Shown here piece after piece: positions 18,527 to 29,159 of a stretch of DNA of 64,000 nucleotides. The notes beneath the pieces are model-generated. The model made no database searches. It saw only the letters and a list, made by a program, of their open reading frames with translations, and was not told the origin of the DNA. This DNA comes from Aurantimonas marina (GTDB lineage: Bacteria > Pseudomonadota > Alphaproteobacteria > Rhizobiales > Rhizobiaceae), in the NCBI RefSeq assembly GCF_017183135.1, contig NZ_JADDXW010000009.1, positions 62,001-126,000 on the forward strand, read 5' to 3'. Within the stretch, counting starts at the first letter, position 1. The number at the start of each line of letters is the position of its first letter. The position numbers were made by a program, and so were the translations under genes.

Positions 18527-19792
18527 ATGAGACGAGTAGTCATCACGGGCGTCGGTATGGTGACCCCCCTCGGGGCGGGTGCCGGCGTCACATGGAAGCG
18601 TCTGCTGAACGGCGAAAGCGGCCTGGGGCGGATCGAAAGCTTCGAGGTTGACGATCTGCCTTGCCGGATCGCGGGACAAATTCCGCGTGGCGATGGGCAA
18701 AACGGGACCTTCGATCCGGATCACTGGATGGAGCCGAAGGAGCAACGCAAGGTCGACGATTTCATCCTCTACGCCGTCGCGGCGGCATCGGAGGCCCTGG
18801 ATGACGCGAACTGGCACCCGGAAGCTTATGAAGACCAGATTACCACCGGCGTCCTCATCGGGTCCGGCATCGGCGGTCTGCGCGGCATCGAGAAGACCTC
18901 GCTGATCCTTGCCGAAAAGGGGCCGCGCCGTGTCAGCCCGTTCTTCATTCCCGGCAGTCTGATCAATCTTGCCTCCGGCCACGTCTCCATCCGCAACGGC
19001 CTCAAGGGGCCGAACCATTCGGTGGTGACTGCTTGCTCCACCGGGGCCCATGCGATTGGCGACGCATCACGTTTGATCGCCTTTGGCGATGCGGACGTGA
19101 TGGTGGCCGGCGGCGCCGAATCGCCAGTCGGGCGGCTGTCGCTGGCTGGTTTCGCCGCGTGCAAGGCTCTCTCAACCCACTTCAATGACGAACCGACCAA
19201 AGGCTCACGGCCCTACGACCGCGACCGCGACGGTTTCGTCATGGGCGAGGGCGCCGGTATCGTCGTTCTGGAAGAGCTGGAGCACGCCAAAACCCGCGGT
19301 GCCCGCATCTATGCCGAAGTCATCGGCTACGGTCTTTCGGGGGACGCCTACCATATCACCGCGCCGGCGGAGGATGGTGACGGCGCCTATCGGTGCATGG
19401 CTGCCGCCATGAAGCGGGCTGGCATCTCCGCGTCGGATCTGGACTACGTCAATGCTCACGGCACGTCGACTCCGCTCGGCGACGAGATCGAACTTCGCGC
19501 TATCGAGCGTCTAGTCGGCGATGCGGCCGACGGCATCACCATGTCGTCGACAAAATCTGCGGTCGGCCACCTTCTGGGCGCGGCCGGATCCGTCGAGGCA
19601 ATCTTCTCGGTGCTGGCGATCCGCGACAATGTCGCGCCCCCCACGCTGAATCTCGACAATCCGTCGGTCGAGACGAAGATCGATCTCGTGCCGCATGTGA
19701 AGCGGGAGAAGCGGATCGATGTCGCGTTGTCGAACTCCTTCGGCTTCGGTGGAACCAACGCTTCGCTGGTTCTGCGTCGTTTTGCCGACTGA
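18527..19792 (+). CDS. fabF: Beta-ketoacyl-ACP synthase II
   Basis: Condenses malonyl-ACP with acyl-ACP during chain elongation. The 421-residue thiolase-fold protein shows Cys170 in VTACSTGAHA, the histidine in NAHGTSTPLGD and the second histidine in SAVGHLLGAAG, a full Cys-His-His triad, and ends in SNSFGFGGTNASLVLRR. Start at the ATG of MRRVVITGVG; a TTG one codon earlier is in frame. Confidence 0.96.
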   Translation: MRRVVITGVGMVTPLGAGAGVTWKRLLNGESGLGRIESFEVDDLPCRIAGQIPRGDGQNGTFDPDHWMEPKEQRKVDDFILYAVAAASEALDDANWHPEAYEDQITTGVLIGSGIGGLRGIEKTSLILAEKGPRRVSPFFIPGSLINLASGHVSIRNGLKGPNHSVVTACSTGAHAIGDASRLIAFGDADVMVAGGAESPVGRLSLAGFAACKALSTHFNDEPTKGSRPYDRDRDGFVMGEGAGIVVLEELEHAKTRGARIYAEVIGYGLSGDAYHITAPAEDGDGAYRCMAAAMKRAGISASDLDYVNAHGTSTPLGDEIELRAIERLVGDAADGITMSSTKSAVGHLLGAAGSVEAIFSVLAIRDNVAPPTLNLDNPSVETKIDLVPHVKREKRIDVALSNSFGFGGTNASLVLRRFAD

Positions 19793-19895
19793 TTGAACCG
19801 GTGTTGAAGACTGCCGCGGCTTTCGTCGTACCGGCTTTCGCCACATTCCGGTGGTGCTTCGGCGACCATGAGGCGTTTCATTCAAGGGTGATCCG

Positions 19896-21011
19896 GTGAC
19901 CGACCGACAAGGGGCTGAATTGGCTCGGGGCACGCATAGGAGAGGCGACCGGGAGCGGTCTTCCGCCCGCGGGACGACCCGACGTTCACGCCACTCTCGC
20001 AACCAACTCGTCATTTTCCTGAACTTCTGCCTTTCCGCCTTGCTGTTTCTGATGCTTGGCGCCGGCGCGGTCGTCTATTGGGGCAAGAGCCAGTTCGAGG
20101 GCCAGGGACCGCTGCGCGAGGAAACGACCTATGTCGTGCCGCGCAATACCAGCGTGCAGACGATTGCGAGTGGCCTTGAACGCGAGGGCATTATCAGCGA
20201 CGCCCAGATCTTTGAATACGGCGTCCGTTTCGCGGGCGCCGGCGGCACCCTGAAGGCCGGAGAGTACGGATTCACCCCGGGGACTTCCATGCGTCAGGTG
20301 ATGGAAAAACTTCGCGGGGGCGCTTCGATCACCCATTCGGTCTCTGTCCCGGAGGGCTGGACAGTCGAGAAGGCCTACGAAAGGGTCGCCGAAGCGGAGG
20401 TTCTGACGGGCGAGATGCCGGACATGCTGCCCGAAGGCACCTTGCGGCCCGACACCTATCTCGTGCAACGCGGCGCGACGCGCAAGGAACTCGTGCAGCG
20501 AATGAAAGAAGCCCAGGACAATCTGGTCGCGGAGATCTGGGCGCAGCGCGATCCCGATATTCCGGTCAAGGATATCGGTGAGTTCATCACGCTCGCGTCG
20601 ATCGTCGAACGTGAGACCGGGATCGCCAGCGAGCGTCCGCATGTCGCGTCCGTCTTCATCAATCGTCTGAACAAGGGCATGCGGCTGCAGTCCGATCCGA
20701 CGTTTCTTTATGGGGTCTACGGCGGCGCGGGAAAGCCGAGCGACAAGCCGGTCACGCAATCCGACATCGACAGCGATACACCTTACAATACTTACAAGAT
20801 CAAAGGGTTACCGCCGGGGCCGATCGCAAACCCTGGACGAGCAGCGTTGGAAGCCGTGGCCAATCCGATCGAAACCGACGATCTTTATTTTGTTGCCGAT
20901 GGCACTGGCGGGCATGTCTTTTCGTCGACGCTCGACGAGCATAATCGCAACGTGCAGAAGTACCGGGCCTTTGAGCGGCAACAGCGGGCCGAGACGGAAG
21001 CGCCACAATAG
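19896..21011 (+). CDS. mltG: Endolytic murein transglycosylase MltG
   Basis: Cuts nascent glycan strands and so sets their length. The 371-residue protein has a basic cytoplasmic N-terminus, one membrane helix (about 38-62), a LysM-like region and the YceG catalytic domain with the proposed catalytic Glu238 in LASIVERET; the conserved YNTYKIKGLPPGPIANPG lies near the end. It starts at a GTG preceded by AAGGG. Follows fabF after 103 bp, the usual position in this order. Confidence 0.94.
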   Translation: MTDRQGAELARGTHRRGDRERSSARGTTRRSRHSRNQLVIFLNFCLSALLFLMLGAGAVVYWGKSQFEGQGPLREETTYVVPRNTSVQTIASGLEREGIISDAQIFEYGVRFAGAGGTLKAGEYGFTPGTSMRQVMEKLRGGASITHSVSVPEGWTVEKAYERVAEAEVLTGEMPDMLPEGTLRPDTYLVQRGATRKELVQRMKEAQDNLVAEIWAQRDPDIPVKDIGEFITLASIVERETGIASERPHVASVFINRLNKGMRLQSDPTFLYGVYGGAGKPSDKPVTQSDIDSDTPYNTYKIKGLPPGPIANPGRAALEAVANPIETDDLYFVADGTGGHVFSSTLDEHNRNVQKYRAFERQQRAETEAPQ

Positions 21012-21045
21012 CAACCGTCCGCGGATATCAATCGAGGGGGAGGCG

Positions 21046-21933
21046 ATGCCCGTCCAGAGCATGACGGGTTTTGCCCGCCACGAAGGAGCTACCGACGGCG
21101 TCGACTTCGCCTGGGAGCTGCGTTCGGTCAATGGCAAGGGGCTCGACCTGCGCTTGCGCCTGCCGCCGGGATTCGAGGCGATCGAGGCGGACATTCGTCG
21201 GCTGGCGGCCGCGCGGCTCACCCGCGGGAACATCCAGGCCAGCCTCCAGCTACGGCGTGACGACGAGCTGCCGATGTTCACCGTCAACGAGGCGATGCTG
21301 GACCAGGTGTTATCGCTGTCGAGCCGTCTAGTCGCCGACGGTCACGCCGGCCCGCCATCCTCCGATGGAATTCTCGCGATCAAGGGCATCGTGGAAGTGG
21401 CTGAGCGGACGCTGGCGCCCGAGGCCCGCGAAATGCGCCAGAAGGGCATCGCCCAGGGCCTCCTCGCCGCCGTGGATAAACTGGTCACGGCCAGGGAGGC
21501 TGAAGGCCTTGTCCTTTCCGAGATGCTTTCGCTTCGTCTCGGCGAGATCGCGGCGTTGATCGAACGCGCCGAGGACGATCCCAGTCGATCGCCCGCATCC
21601 ATCCGCCAGCGTTTGCGCGGCCAGATCGGCGAGCTTCTCGACGCGGATGAGCGCCTCGACGAAGGTCGTCTGCATCAGGAGGCGGCGATCCTTGCGGCGC
21701 GCGCCGATATCCGGGAGGAGATCGATCGCCTCCGGGCTCATGTGGAAGCGGCGAGGGCGCTTTTGGCCACAGGCGGTCCGATAGGCCGGCGACTCGACTT
21801 TTTGTCGCAGGAATTCAATCGCGAATCGAATACGATCTGTTCCAAGTCGAATTCGACGTCGCTGACCGCCATCGGGCTGGAATTGAAGGTGGTGATCGAT
21901 CAATTTCGCGAACAGGTGCAGAACGTAGAATGA
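21046..21933 (+). CDS. YicC family endoribonuclease
   Basis: A 295-residue YicC/YloC protein recognised by its N-terminus [14 protein letters not shown] and C-terminal [28 protein letters not shown]. Family members are Mg/Mn-dependent endoribonucleases; E. coli YicC takes part in small-RNA decay. A very strong GAGGGGGAGG site precedes the ATG. The stop overlaps the gmk start by four bases, the standard yicC-gmk coupling. Confidence 0.92.
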   Translation: MPVQSMTGFARHEGATDGVDFAWELRSVNGKGLDLRLRLPPGFEAIEADIRRLAAARLTRGNIQASLQLRRDDELPMFTVNEAMLDQVLSLSSRLVADGHAGPPSSDGILAIKGIVEVAERTLAPEAREMRQKGIAQGLLAAVDKLVTAREAEGLVLSEMLSLRLGEIAALIERAEDDPSRSPASIRQRLRGQIGELLDADERLDEGRLHQEAAILAARADIREEIDRLRAHVEAARALLATGGPIGRRLDFLSQEFNRESNTICSKSNSTSLTAIGLELKVVIDQFREQVQNVE

Positions 21934-22595
21934 CGTCGATCTTCGATACCGAATCCGCGCTGGCGATCGCACGCCGCGGACTGATGCTCGTCCTGTCCTC
22001 TCCGTCGGGAGCCGGGAAATCCACGATTGCCCGCAATCTTCTGGAGTCCGATCCGCGTTTTTCCCTGTCGGTCAGCGTCACCACGCGCAAGCGCCGTGCA
22101 AGTGAGATCGACGGCGTTCATTACCGCTTCATCGACCTGGCGGAATTCGAGCGTATGCGAGCCGGCGACGCTTTGCTCGAATGGGCGGAAGTGCACGGCA
22201 ATTTCTACGGCACGCCGCGCGACGCGGCCGAGAAAGCGATGCGGGAGGGCGGGGACATGCTCTTCGACATCGACTACCAGGGCGCCTTGCAATTGCAGGA
22301 ACAGGCCAAGGCGGACATCGTCTCGATCTTCATCTTGCCGCCGTCGATGGCCGAACTGAAAGCTCGGCTCTTGCGCCGCGCCGAGGACTCCGGCGAAACC
22401 ATCGCGGTAAGACTGAAGAATGCACGGGTCGAGATCGAGCGCTGGCGGGACTACGATTATGTGGTCATCAACGACGATCTGGACCGCGCCTTTTCGGCGG
22501 TACGATCGATCATCAATGCCGAACGGCTTCGACGCGACCGGCGGCCGGGTCTGTTTGACTTTACCGCCGCGCTTCTCGCCGAAGAGATCGATTGA
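21930..22595 (+). CDS. gmk: Guanylate kinase
   Basis: Phosphorylates GMP to GDP. The 221-residue protein has the P-loop [10 protein letters not shown] (23-32), the GMP-binding [10 protein letters not shown]...EIDGVHYRF region and [10 protein letters not shown]. Translationally coupled to yicC and convergent with rsmA, with three bases between the stops. Confidence 0.96.
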   Translation: MTSIFDTESALAIARRGLMLVLSSPSGAGKSTIARNLLESDPRFSLSVSVTTRKRRASEIDGVHYRFIDLAEFERMRAGDALLEWAEVHGNFYGTPRDAAEKAMREGGDMLFDIDYQGALQLQEQAKADIVSIFILPPSMAELKARLLRRAEDSGETIAVRLKNARVEIERWRDYDYVVINDDLDRAFSAVRSIINAERLRRDRRPGLFDFTAALLAEEID

Positions 22596-22598
22596 AGG

Positions 22599-23435
22599 CT
22601 ACGCGCTACGGACGTGATTGGCGAGGCGGACGAACTCCGAGACGGTCAGCGTCTCGGCACGACGCCGCGGGTCGATCCCTGCCGCTTCTAGCAACGCTTC
22701 GCCGCCGAGTGGCTTGAGGCTCTGGCGCAGCATCTTCCGGCGCTGACCGAAGGCGGCCGCGGTGACACGCTCGAGGGCGTCGAGCGAAGCCGGCTCGGGG
22801 TCGGTTATCGGCAGCAGCTGGACGACGGACGAGATCACTTTCGGCGGCGGCGTGAATGCTTCACGCGAGACGTCGAACAGGATGCGCGCGCGCGTCCGCC
22901 AGCCCGCCAGCACCCCGAGCCGCCCGTAAGGATCGGAACCGGGCGCCGCGACGATACGTTCGGCCACCTCGCGCTGGAACATCAGCGTCAGGCTCGACCA
23001 CATGGGCGGCCAGTGCGTCGTCGCGATCCAGTTCAGTAGCAGTTGGGTACCCACATTGTAGGGCAGGTTGGCAACGATCTTTAGCGGCCCGGCATCCGTC
23101 AGCGCGGCCAGATCGATCGTCAGTGCGTCGGCTTCGATGATCTCGAGACGACCCGGGTAATGATCCGCAATCGCTTTGAGCGCCGGCAGACAGCGCACGT
23201 CCTTTTCGATCGCGATGACGCGATCGGCACCCTCGGCCAGCAGGGCGCGTGTAAGTCCGCCGGGTCCGGGCCCTATCTCGACGATTGTCGTGCCTGCAAG
23301 CGGATGCGCCTGGCGTGCGATACGTGCCGTGAGATTGAGATCGAGCAGAAAATTCTGGCCGAGACCGCGCTTCGGATCGAGGCCATGCTCCAGCATGACA
23401 GCGCGCAGAGGCGGCAGCGCATCGGGCGAGCTCAT
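22599..23435 (-). CDS. rsmA: 16S rRNA (adenine1518/1519-N6)-dimethyltransferase
   Basis: KsgA-type enzyme that dimethylates two adenines in the 3' end of 16S rRNA. The 278-residue protein has the SAM motif [15 protein letters not shown] and the catalytic NLPYNVGT, with the small C-terminal domain intact. Its ATG overlaps the pdxA stop by four bases. Last gene of the lptF-lptG-lptD-surA-pdxA-rsmA operon. Confidence 0.96.
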   Translation of the reverse strand: MSSPDALPPLRAVMLEHGLDPKRGLGQNFLLDLNLTARIARQAHPLAGTTIVEIGPGPGGLTRALLAEGADRVIAIEKDVRCLPALKAIADHYPGRLEIIEADALTIDLAALTDAGPLKIVANLPYNVGTQLLLNWIATTHWPPMWSSLTLMFQREVAERIVAAPGSDPYGRLGVLAGWRTRARILFDVSREAFTPPPKVISSVVQLLPITDPEPASLDALERVTAAAFGQRRKMLRQSLKPLGGEALLEAAGIDPRRRAETLTVSEFVRLANHVRSA

Positions 23436-24490
23436 TCACCCGTGGCCGTACCGGCAACGGCGGCCGCGGCCGCCATTCGGCCGGCGAGACGAAGCGCTGC
23501 GAGGAAGCTGTCGGGACGCGCCTTGCCCGTCCCGGCAATGTCGGCGGCCGTGCCGTGGTCGGGCGACGTTCGGATGATCGGCAGGCCGAGCGTCGCATTG
23601 ACGGTCTGGTCAAAGGCGATCGTCTTCGCCGGGATCAACGCCTGATCGTGATACATGCAAATGGCGACGTCATAGCCGCGCCGCGCGTCAGGATGGAACA
23701 TCGTATCGGCCGGCAGCGGCCCGAAGGCATCGATTCCGGCGGTGCGCAGACGCGCGATCGCCGGCCGTATGACGGCCTCGTCCTCACTGCCGATGGCGCC
23801 TTTTTCGCCGGCATGGGGGTTGAGGCCGGAGACCGCCAAGCGTGGCGCCGGAATTCCTAGGCGCTCGCGATAGTCGGCCGCGACGATCCTGCATGTCGTT
23901 TCGATGAGCTCGCAGGTCAGGCTGCCGGGAACCGCGGATATGGGAATATGGATCGTCACGGGAACGCAGGACAGTTCCGGCCCGGTCAGGAGCATCACCG
24001 GGGTGAACGAGGCACCGACTCGTCTTCCGCACAGATCGGCGAGATACTCGGTGTGGCCTGGATGGCGGAACCCAAAGTCGTAGAGTGCCTTCTTGTCGAT
24101 CGGACCGGTGACCACCGCGGATGCATGACCATCCATGGCCAGTGCCGTCGCCCGGTCGATCGCTTCGATCGTGCCGGCCGCGTTGATGGGATCGACGACG
24201 CCGGGCGCTTCGAGATGTCGGTTCACCAACGGCAGCACCGCCAGCGCACCGGGCCGGCCCGCCGCCACCTCGGAAGGCGTCGCGATGGTGTGGATGACGA
24301 CGTCATAGCCGAGGCGGTTTGCCCGTTCGGCCAGCATCACCGGATCAGCGAGGAGAAAAAACGCCGGCAAGTCACCCCGGTGGTGGACATGGATCGCTAG
24401 CGCAATGTCGGGCCCAACCCCCGAGGGCTCCCCCACAGTGACCGCAATAGGCTTGCGGTGGGTCGAGGCCTGTGCGGTCGACGGGCTCAT
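23432..24490 (-). CDS. pdxA: 4-hydroxythreonine-4-phosphate dehydrogenase
   Basis: Acts in the DXP-dependent route to pyridoxal phosphate. The 352-residue protein shows the family N-terminus [14 protein letters not shown], the segment [22 protein letters not shown] and the metal-binding histidine region [12 protein letters not shown]. Overlaps surA (four bases upstream) and rsmA (four bases downstream), so the three are tightly coupled. Confidence 0.95.
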   Translation of the reverse strand: MSPSTAQASTHRKPIAVTVGEPSGVGPDIALAIHVHHRGDLPAFFLLADPVMLAERANRLGYDVVIHTIATPSEVAAGRPGALAVLPLVNRHLEAPGVVDPINAAGTIEAIDRATALAMDGHASAVVTGPIDKKALYDFGFRHPGHTEYLADLCGRRVGASFTPVMLLTGPELSCVPVTIHIPISAVPGSLTCELIETTCRIVAADYRERLGIPAPRLAVSGLNPHAGEKGAIGSEDEAVIRPAIARLRTAGIDAFGPLPADTMFHPDARRGYDVAICMYHDQALIPAKTIAFDQTVNATLGLPIIRTSPDHGTAADIAGTGKARPDSFLAALRLAGRMAAAAAVAGTATGE

Positions 24491-25431
24491 CGGCGGATGA
24501 TCTGGGCCTTGCTTTTTAGCTCCTTGAGGAAGGCGGCGTCCGGCTCGCCGCCTTCGCCTAGCTTCTTAAGGTCGCGTGATTGGAATACCATGCCAGCGGC
24601 GATATCGTCGGAGATGTTGCGGCTTTTGCAGACGGCGATGAACTCGACGCCGCGCTCGGTTTCCCTGGCCGGTGTCGTCCTTCCGACCGACGTGTTGATG
24701 ATGTCGTCCTTCCAGCGTGGCGGCAATTCCGGCTGGGCGACGCGGCCCAGATCACGAACGGTCACATCCCGCAGCGACTTGGCGACGTCGTAGGTCGACT
24801 CGCAAGAGCGGAAGCGCGCCCGCATGGCATTGGCTTCGCTTGTTCGCTTGCCGATGAGTGATTTACGCTGACTGTCGGGGATCACGAAGATGATCTGTTG
24901 CAGCGTGTACTCGGTTGTTGTCGGTTTCTTGCCGCCTTGAGCAAGCATTCGCTGGACGATTTCCTGCTCGCTGAGCTTGTCGCTGGTCCGCAGCTTGGAC
25001 TGGATGGCCTGACCCCAGCCCATCTGGACACGGATATAATCCTTGAAGGCGCTCGCCGAAAAGCCGGCGCGCGAGAGCACCTCGCCCAATTGCGCTTGGG
25101 TCAGCTTGTTGTCGGCAGCGAATTTTCCGAAGGCCTCCTCGACGGCGGCATCGGGGATTTTGATCCCGCGTCGACGGATTTCCTGTTTCTTCAGCTCCTC
25201 GTCGATCAGCTCCTCGGTGGCCTTTTGCGTGGTGTTGCCACCGACCCGGCGCAGCTTGAGGAAGGCCGCGCGCTGGCGGATCTGAAAGGTCGTTACCGGC
25301 TGGTTGTTGACGACAATGCTGATCTCGGAGGCTGCTAGGGCAGGAACGGCTGTGGCGGCGACCATCGTCGCAGACGTTGCAACGAAGGCAAAGGCGATGG
25401 CCGTGTGGTTGATGAAATTCCGAAGGGTCAT
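24487..25431 (-). CDS. surA: SurA-type periplasmic chaperone
   Basis: A 314-residue exported protein with a signal peptide cleaved after ALA (about residue 33) and a SurA N-terminal chaperone domain starting ISIVVNNQPVTTFQIRQRAAFL. It has one PpiC-like region rather than the two of E. coli SurA, the usual alphaproteobacterial form. It probably escorts outer-membrane proteins, in keeping with lptD directly upstream. The ATG at 25431 gives a normal signal peptide; the frame continues to 25560. Confidence 0.88.
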   Translation of the reverse strand: MTLRNFINHTAIAFAFVATSATMVAATAVPALAASEISIVVNNQPVTTFQIRQRAAFLKLRRVGGNTTQKATEELIDEELKKQEIRRRGIKIPDAAVEEAFGKFAADNKLTQAQLGEVLSRAGFSASAFKDYIRVQMGWGQAIQSKLRTSDKLSEQEIVQRMLAQGGKKPTTTEYTLQQIIFVIPDSQRKSLIGKRTSEANAMRARFRSCESTYDVAKSLRDVTVRDLGRVAQPELPPRWKDDIINTSVGRTTPARETERGVEFIAVCKSRNISDDIAAGMVFQSRDLKKLGEGGEPDAAFLKELKSKAQIIRR

Positions 25432-25577
25432 GGTCCGACCAACTCCCTTGATAATGGCGTGCAGGCACATTGGTACATCACCTATAGCGAGGCTTTGGCA
25501 AAAGGATGGTGCTGGCAAATGCCTCGTGCGCCCCAACGGCTGAGGTCGGCTCGCAACCAATGAAGCTGGAGACAGGA

Positions 25578-28073
25578 TTAGTTCTCGTTACTCAGATCGT
25601 AGGATTGACTGAAGTCGGAGATCGTTCGGAGGCCGACCTGGAACATCAGAGTTTTCGAATTCGACTCCTGTGTATAACGATCGGTCGTATCACTATAGGA
25701 AACGAGCAGGCTGAAACATTCGTCGGCGTATTGTATCCCAAACTTCTTTTCGACCACCGCGCTGTTCTCGATGTCGTAACCCAAAGCACCGGAAGCCGTC
25801 CAGTTTTCAGCGAATTTCAGGCTGCCGGAAGTCGTGACCTGGCTGCGATCGGACATCGAACCATAGGTCGGCTGGGCCGCAATGGTCGTGTAGGTAACCC
25901 GCGCGCCGGCCAGAGCCGAGGAATAGGAGCCGTAGAGATCGCTCCTGCGCAGGGCGTAGTCGACCTCGTCGAACCGCCCCTGAGCCCCGAAATCGAGCCC
26001 GACCGGCGTCCCGAAGGCCAAAGAGGTGACATAATCGGAACGGTCGGTCTCGAGGCCGGAGTCAAAGCCGACCAGCGCCAGATCGGTTTGGGCGAAAGAA
26101 TTGATGCCGCCCAGCTGGTAGGATTGACCGACGACGGCATCGATCGTGTAGCCGCTGTCGAGCGCTCCGGCGTAGCGCAGGCCGACATTGGCCCGGGTTC
26201 CGCCCTCGATCCTGTCGTAGCCGGAGAATTTGTCGAGTTGGAACAGATTGCCGGTGTTGAAGACGAGGCTTTGCGCATCCTCGTTCGGAAGCAGCCCGAT
26301 TTGGGTTTCATCCGGCCGAACGACGAGCTGGCCGATCGGCTCGATCACGTGCGCGGCGTTCGCCGTTTCGATCAGATAGGGATAGCGCGCCTCGATTGCT
26401 GCCGTCGCCATGCCGCGTGCGCCGGAATTGTCGAGGTCGAAGGCGCCCTGATTGACACCAACGGTACCGACGACGCCGTCGCGATTGACGTCGACAGTCT
26501 GTTCGAAGAAGAAATTGGTGAAACCGCCGGACGACATGTCGGCGGTGTAGAGATCGCCGCGCAGACCAAGCGTCGGAGTGATCACCAAGCCGGTATTGAG
26601 CGTGTAGTGATCGCTCCACTGCGCGTTGGTGCTGGCGCGCGTATAATCCCCCTCGAGGCCGTTATACCGTGCGAGATCAGGCTGAAAGAAATATCCCTCC
26701 GTCGGAACCCGGCAGGAATTGAAACGGCCGTCGAGGATGATCGAAGAGGTCGCGCAGATGCTCGTTACAGAATCGTCATTCCGGTAGAGGGAAGCAACGT
26801 TGACGTCGAGTTTCACCTCGCCGCCGAGCACGGTTTCCTGTTCGATCCGCTCGTAGTCAAAAGCCGGAGCGACGAGCGGTTGCGTGTCGCTCTGGTTCGG
26901 ATCGATCGACTGAAAATCGAACTTCTGTCCCCGCAGGTCGAAATAGCTCTGGTCGCCGAGGCCGGTCAGGTAGATTTCCGACGTGTGCAGCGTGGAGTCG
27001 AAATTCGCGATGTCGTAGGTCGCCGAGAAGTTTTCGTCCGACTGGAGCAGCACATCCCATCCGAATGTCCAGCGGTCGCTCAAAGCGAATTGACCGGTCG
27101 TGCCGATCATGCCGCGTTCGGTGTTGTCGAAATCCGGTGTGTTATATGAGGACGTATTATTGTCGGCAAAGGCGTCAGGATCCTGCTGGATAATTCCCGC
27201 CGTCTGCAGCGTGAAGAAGCCGTTGCTGACGGCCTGCCGATATTCCGCCTCGGCCAGGAAGCCCTGCTTTGTATAGTACGTGCCCGCAACCGTGACGTCC
27301 TTGTCGTCGGACAGTGCGATGAAATACGGCACGCGCAGGCCGTAGCCCAATTCCTCGGACGAACGGAAGGCCGGCGTCAGGAACCCGGATTTGCGTTTGA
27401 CCGTCGGGTCGGGGGACTGGAAATAGGGAAGGTATGCGATCGGGGCGCCAAAGAATTCGAAGCGTGCGCCGTAATAGCGAATCTCCTTCTCGGTCTGGTC
27501 CCAGACGATCTTGCGGGCCTTTACCTGCCACAGCGGCGCCCGCTCCGGGTGGGCCCGGCAGGCCTCGCACGCGGTATAGACGCCCTGCTGGAAGGTCGTC
27601 ACGCTACCGTCGCGACGGACCGCCTCCCTGGCGGCGAAACGTGTGTTGTCAGGTGCCTCGATTCGCAGCGCCTTGACGAAACCGTCACGGAAATCGTCGG
27701 TGATGTCGAGCGTATCCGCGTAGACCTTATTGCCGTCAGGCTGTTGCAATTCGACATCGCCGGACGCGAGCAACCGACGGGTCTTCTGGTCGTAGACGAC
27801 CTGTCGGGCGACCAGCTTGTAGGAACCGTAGTCGATCTGGACGCCGCCAGACGCCGTCACGACCGATCTGTCGCTGTCGTAGGTGACCGTATCGGCCTCC
27901 AGAAACATCTGCGCCCCTTCGGGAGCGGCGATGTCAGTCGGCAGTGTCGCTTGCGCATGCGCCGGCGCGCCCCCAAGGCCCAAGCCAAACGCCGCGGTGC
28001 CCGCCAGAAGATAGGTGTTCAGACGCAACCGAGCCCACCCTTGTTGTCCGCGATCGGTCCCCCTCGCAATCAT
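25578..28073 (-). CDS. lptD: LPS-assembly outer-membrane protein LptD
   Basis: Beta-barrel that inserts LPS into the outer leaflet. The 831-residue precursor has a signal peptide ending in AHA (about residue 40), an N-terminal OstA/jellyroll domain (VTYDSDRSVVTASGGVQIDYG, about 64-160) and a long barrel region ending in NEN. A paired-cysteine motif, ACEAC, lies near residue 170. Between lptG and surA in an operon that also holds lptF, so the export bridge and its periplasmic chaperone are co-expressed. Confidence 0.95.
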   Translation of the reverse strand: MIARGTDRGQQGWARLRLNTYLLAGTAAFGLGLGGAPAHAQATLPTDIAAPEGAQMFLEADTVTYDSDRSVVTASGGVQIDYGSYKLVARQVVYDQKTRRLLASGDVELQQPDGNKVYADTLDITDDFRDGFVKALRIEAPDNTRFAAREAVRRDGSVTTFQQGVYTACEACRAHPERAPLWQVKARKIVWDQTEKEIRYYGARFEFFGAPIAYLPYFQSPDPTVKRKSGFLTPAFRSSEELGYGLRVPYFIALSDDKDVTVAGTYYTKQGFLAEAEYRQAVSNGFFTLQTAGIIQQDPDAFADNNTSSYNTPDFDNTERGMIGTTGQFALSDRWTFGWDVLLQSDENFSATYDIANFDSTLHTSEIYLTGLGDQSYFDLRGQKFDFQSIDPNQSDTQPLVAPAFDYERIEQETVLGGEVKLDVNVASLYRNDDSVTSICATSSIILDGRFNSCRVPTEGYFFQPDLARYNGLEGDYTRASTNAQWSDHYTLNTGLVITPTLGLRGDLYTADMSSGGFTNFFFEQTVDVNRDGVVGTVGVNQGAFDLDNSGARGMATAAIEARYPYLIETANAAHVIEPIGQLVVRPDETQIGLLPNEDAQSLVFNTGNLFQLDKFSGYDRIEGGTRANVGLRYAGALDSGYTIDAVVGQSYQLGGINSFAQTDLALVGFDSGLETDRSDYVTSLAFGTPVGLDFGAQGRFDEVDYALRRSDLYGSYSSALAGARVTYTTIAAQPTYGSMSDRSQVTTSGSLKFAENWTASGALGYDIENSAVVEKKFGIQYADECFSLLVSYSDTTDRYTQESNSKTLMFQVGLRTISDFSQSYDLSNEN

Positions 28074-28076
28074 GAC

Positions 28077-29159
28077 TCAGCCATCCTCTTGATGGAGCAG
28101 GATCGTTACCCCAACCAGTCCTGCCGCCAGAACTGGAAACCAGGCGGCGACTACGGGCGGAACCACCGAGTTGCTACCCAGGGCTTTCGCCAGAAACGTC
28201 ACGACGTACAGCATGAAACCGGCCAATACACCACCGGCTATCGTCCTACCAGATTGGCCGGTCCGCGAAAACCTCGTCGCAACGGTTGCGGCGAGCAGGG
28301 TCATTGCGATGAACAACGCCGGCTGGGCAATCAGAGTATTATACTGCATTGAAAATGCCATGGAGTTAAAGCCAAGGCTTGCCGCCACGTTTATCTTCGA
28401 TCCAAGCTCCCAAATCGAGATCGCCTCTGGGTCTGCCAACCGTTGTTCGATATATTCAGGCTTGAGGCTTGTCGGGAGCCGGTAACTTGCCGGGTGCTGC
28501 GGGACAGAGCCGATCCGCGTGATGCGTGGTTTTTCCAAAAGCCATGCGCCTTCGGTCAGTGTCGCGCGGGGCGCGTCAATACGCTCGCTCACGATGCCGT
28601 CATCATCCAGCACGAACGCCGAAACCCCACCCAGCAGTGCGCCATTGCGCGCCACGGTCGTCGCTCCGAGAATCGAGTTGACCCCCTCGCTGTTCTGCCG
28701 CAGCCACGGGACCCGATCGGAACTGGTGGCAGGTCCAGCGTCGTCAGACGATGCCTGCATGTCCTGGGCCAGGGATTTCGTATAGGCCGACAGCGGGTTG
28801 TAGACGAAAGTGGCGGCAAGTCCGATGAGCACCGATCCCACGGTGAACGGGATCAGGATCTGCCAGATCGACACGCCCGAGGCGCGGGCGACAACGAGTT
28901 CAAGCCGACGATTAAGCGTTAGCAGCGTATAAACCGATGAGAACAGGATAATGAAAGGAAAGGCCTGGCCAATAAACGAGGGGACGCGCAATGCCGAAAA
29001 CAGGGCCATCGCCCCGATACCCAAATCAGGCAACCCGCCGCGCCGACTGATTTCAATCATGTCGATCAGATAGATCAGCGCAAAGACGGCCAGGAGCGTC
29101 GACAGGAAACTGACCAGGTAAAGTCGGAAGAAATAGCGGTTCAAGGTCCAGTTGGTCAT
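28077..29159 (-). CDS. lptG: LPS export ABC transporter permease LptG
   Basis: One of two permeases that extract LPS from the inner membrane with the LptB ATPase. The 360-residue protein has three N-terminal membrane helices, a periplasmic jellyroll domain (about 135-265) and three C-terminal helices. It starts at the ATG that overlaps the lptF stop by four bases; the longer frame to 29483 is antisense-like sequence within lptF. No lptB is present in this window. Confidence 0.95.
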   Translation of the reverse strand: MTNWTLNRYFFRLYLVSFLSTLLAVFALIYLIDMIEISRRGGLPDLGIGAMALFSALRVPSFIGQAFPFIILFSSVYTLLTLNRRLELVVARASGVSIWQILIPFTVGSVLIGLAATFVYNPLSAYTKSLAQDMQASSDDAGPATSSDRVPWLRQNSEGVNSILGATTVARNGALLGGVSAFVLDDDGIVSERIDAPRATLTEGAWLLEKPRITRIGSVPQHPASYRLPTSLKPEYIEQRLADPEAISIWELGSKINVAASLGFNSMAFSMQYNTLIAQPALFIAMTLLAATVATRFSRTGQSGRTIAGGVLAGFMLYVVTFLAKALGSNSVVPPVVAAWFPVLAAGLVGVTILLHQEDG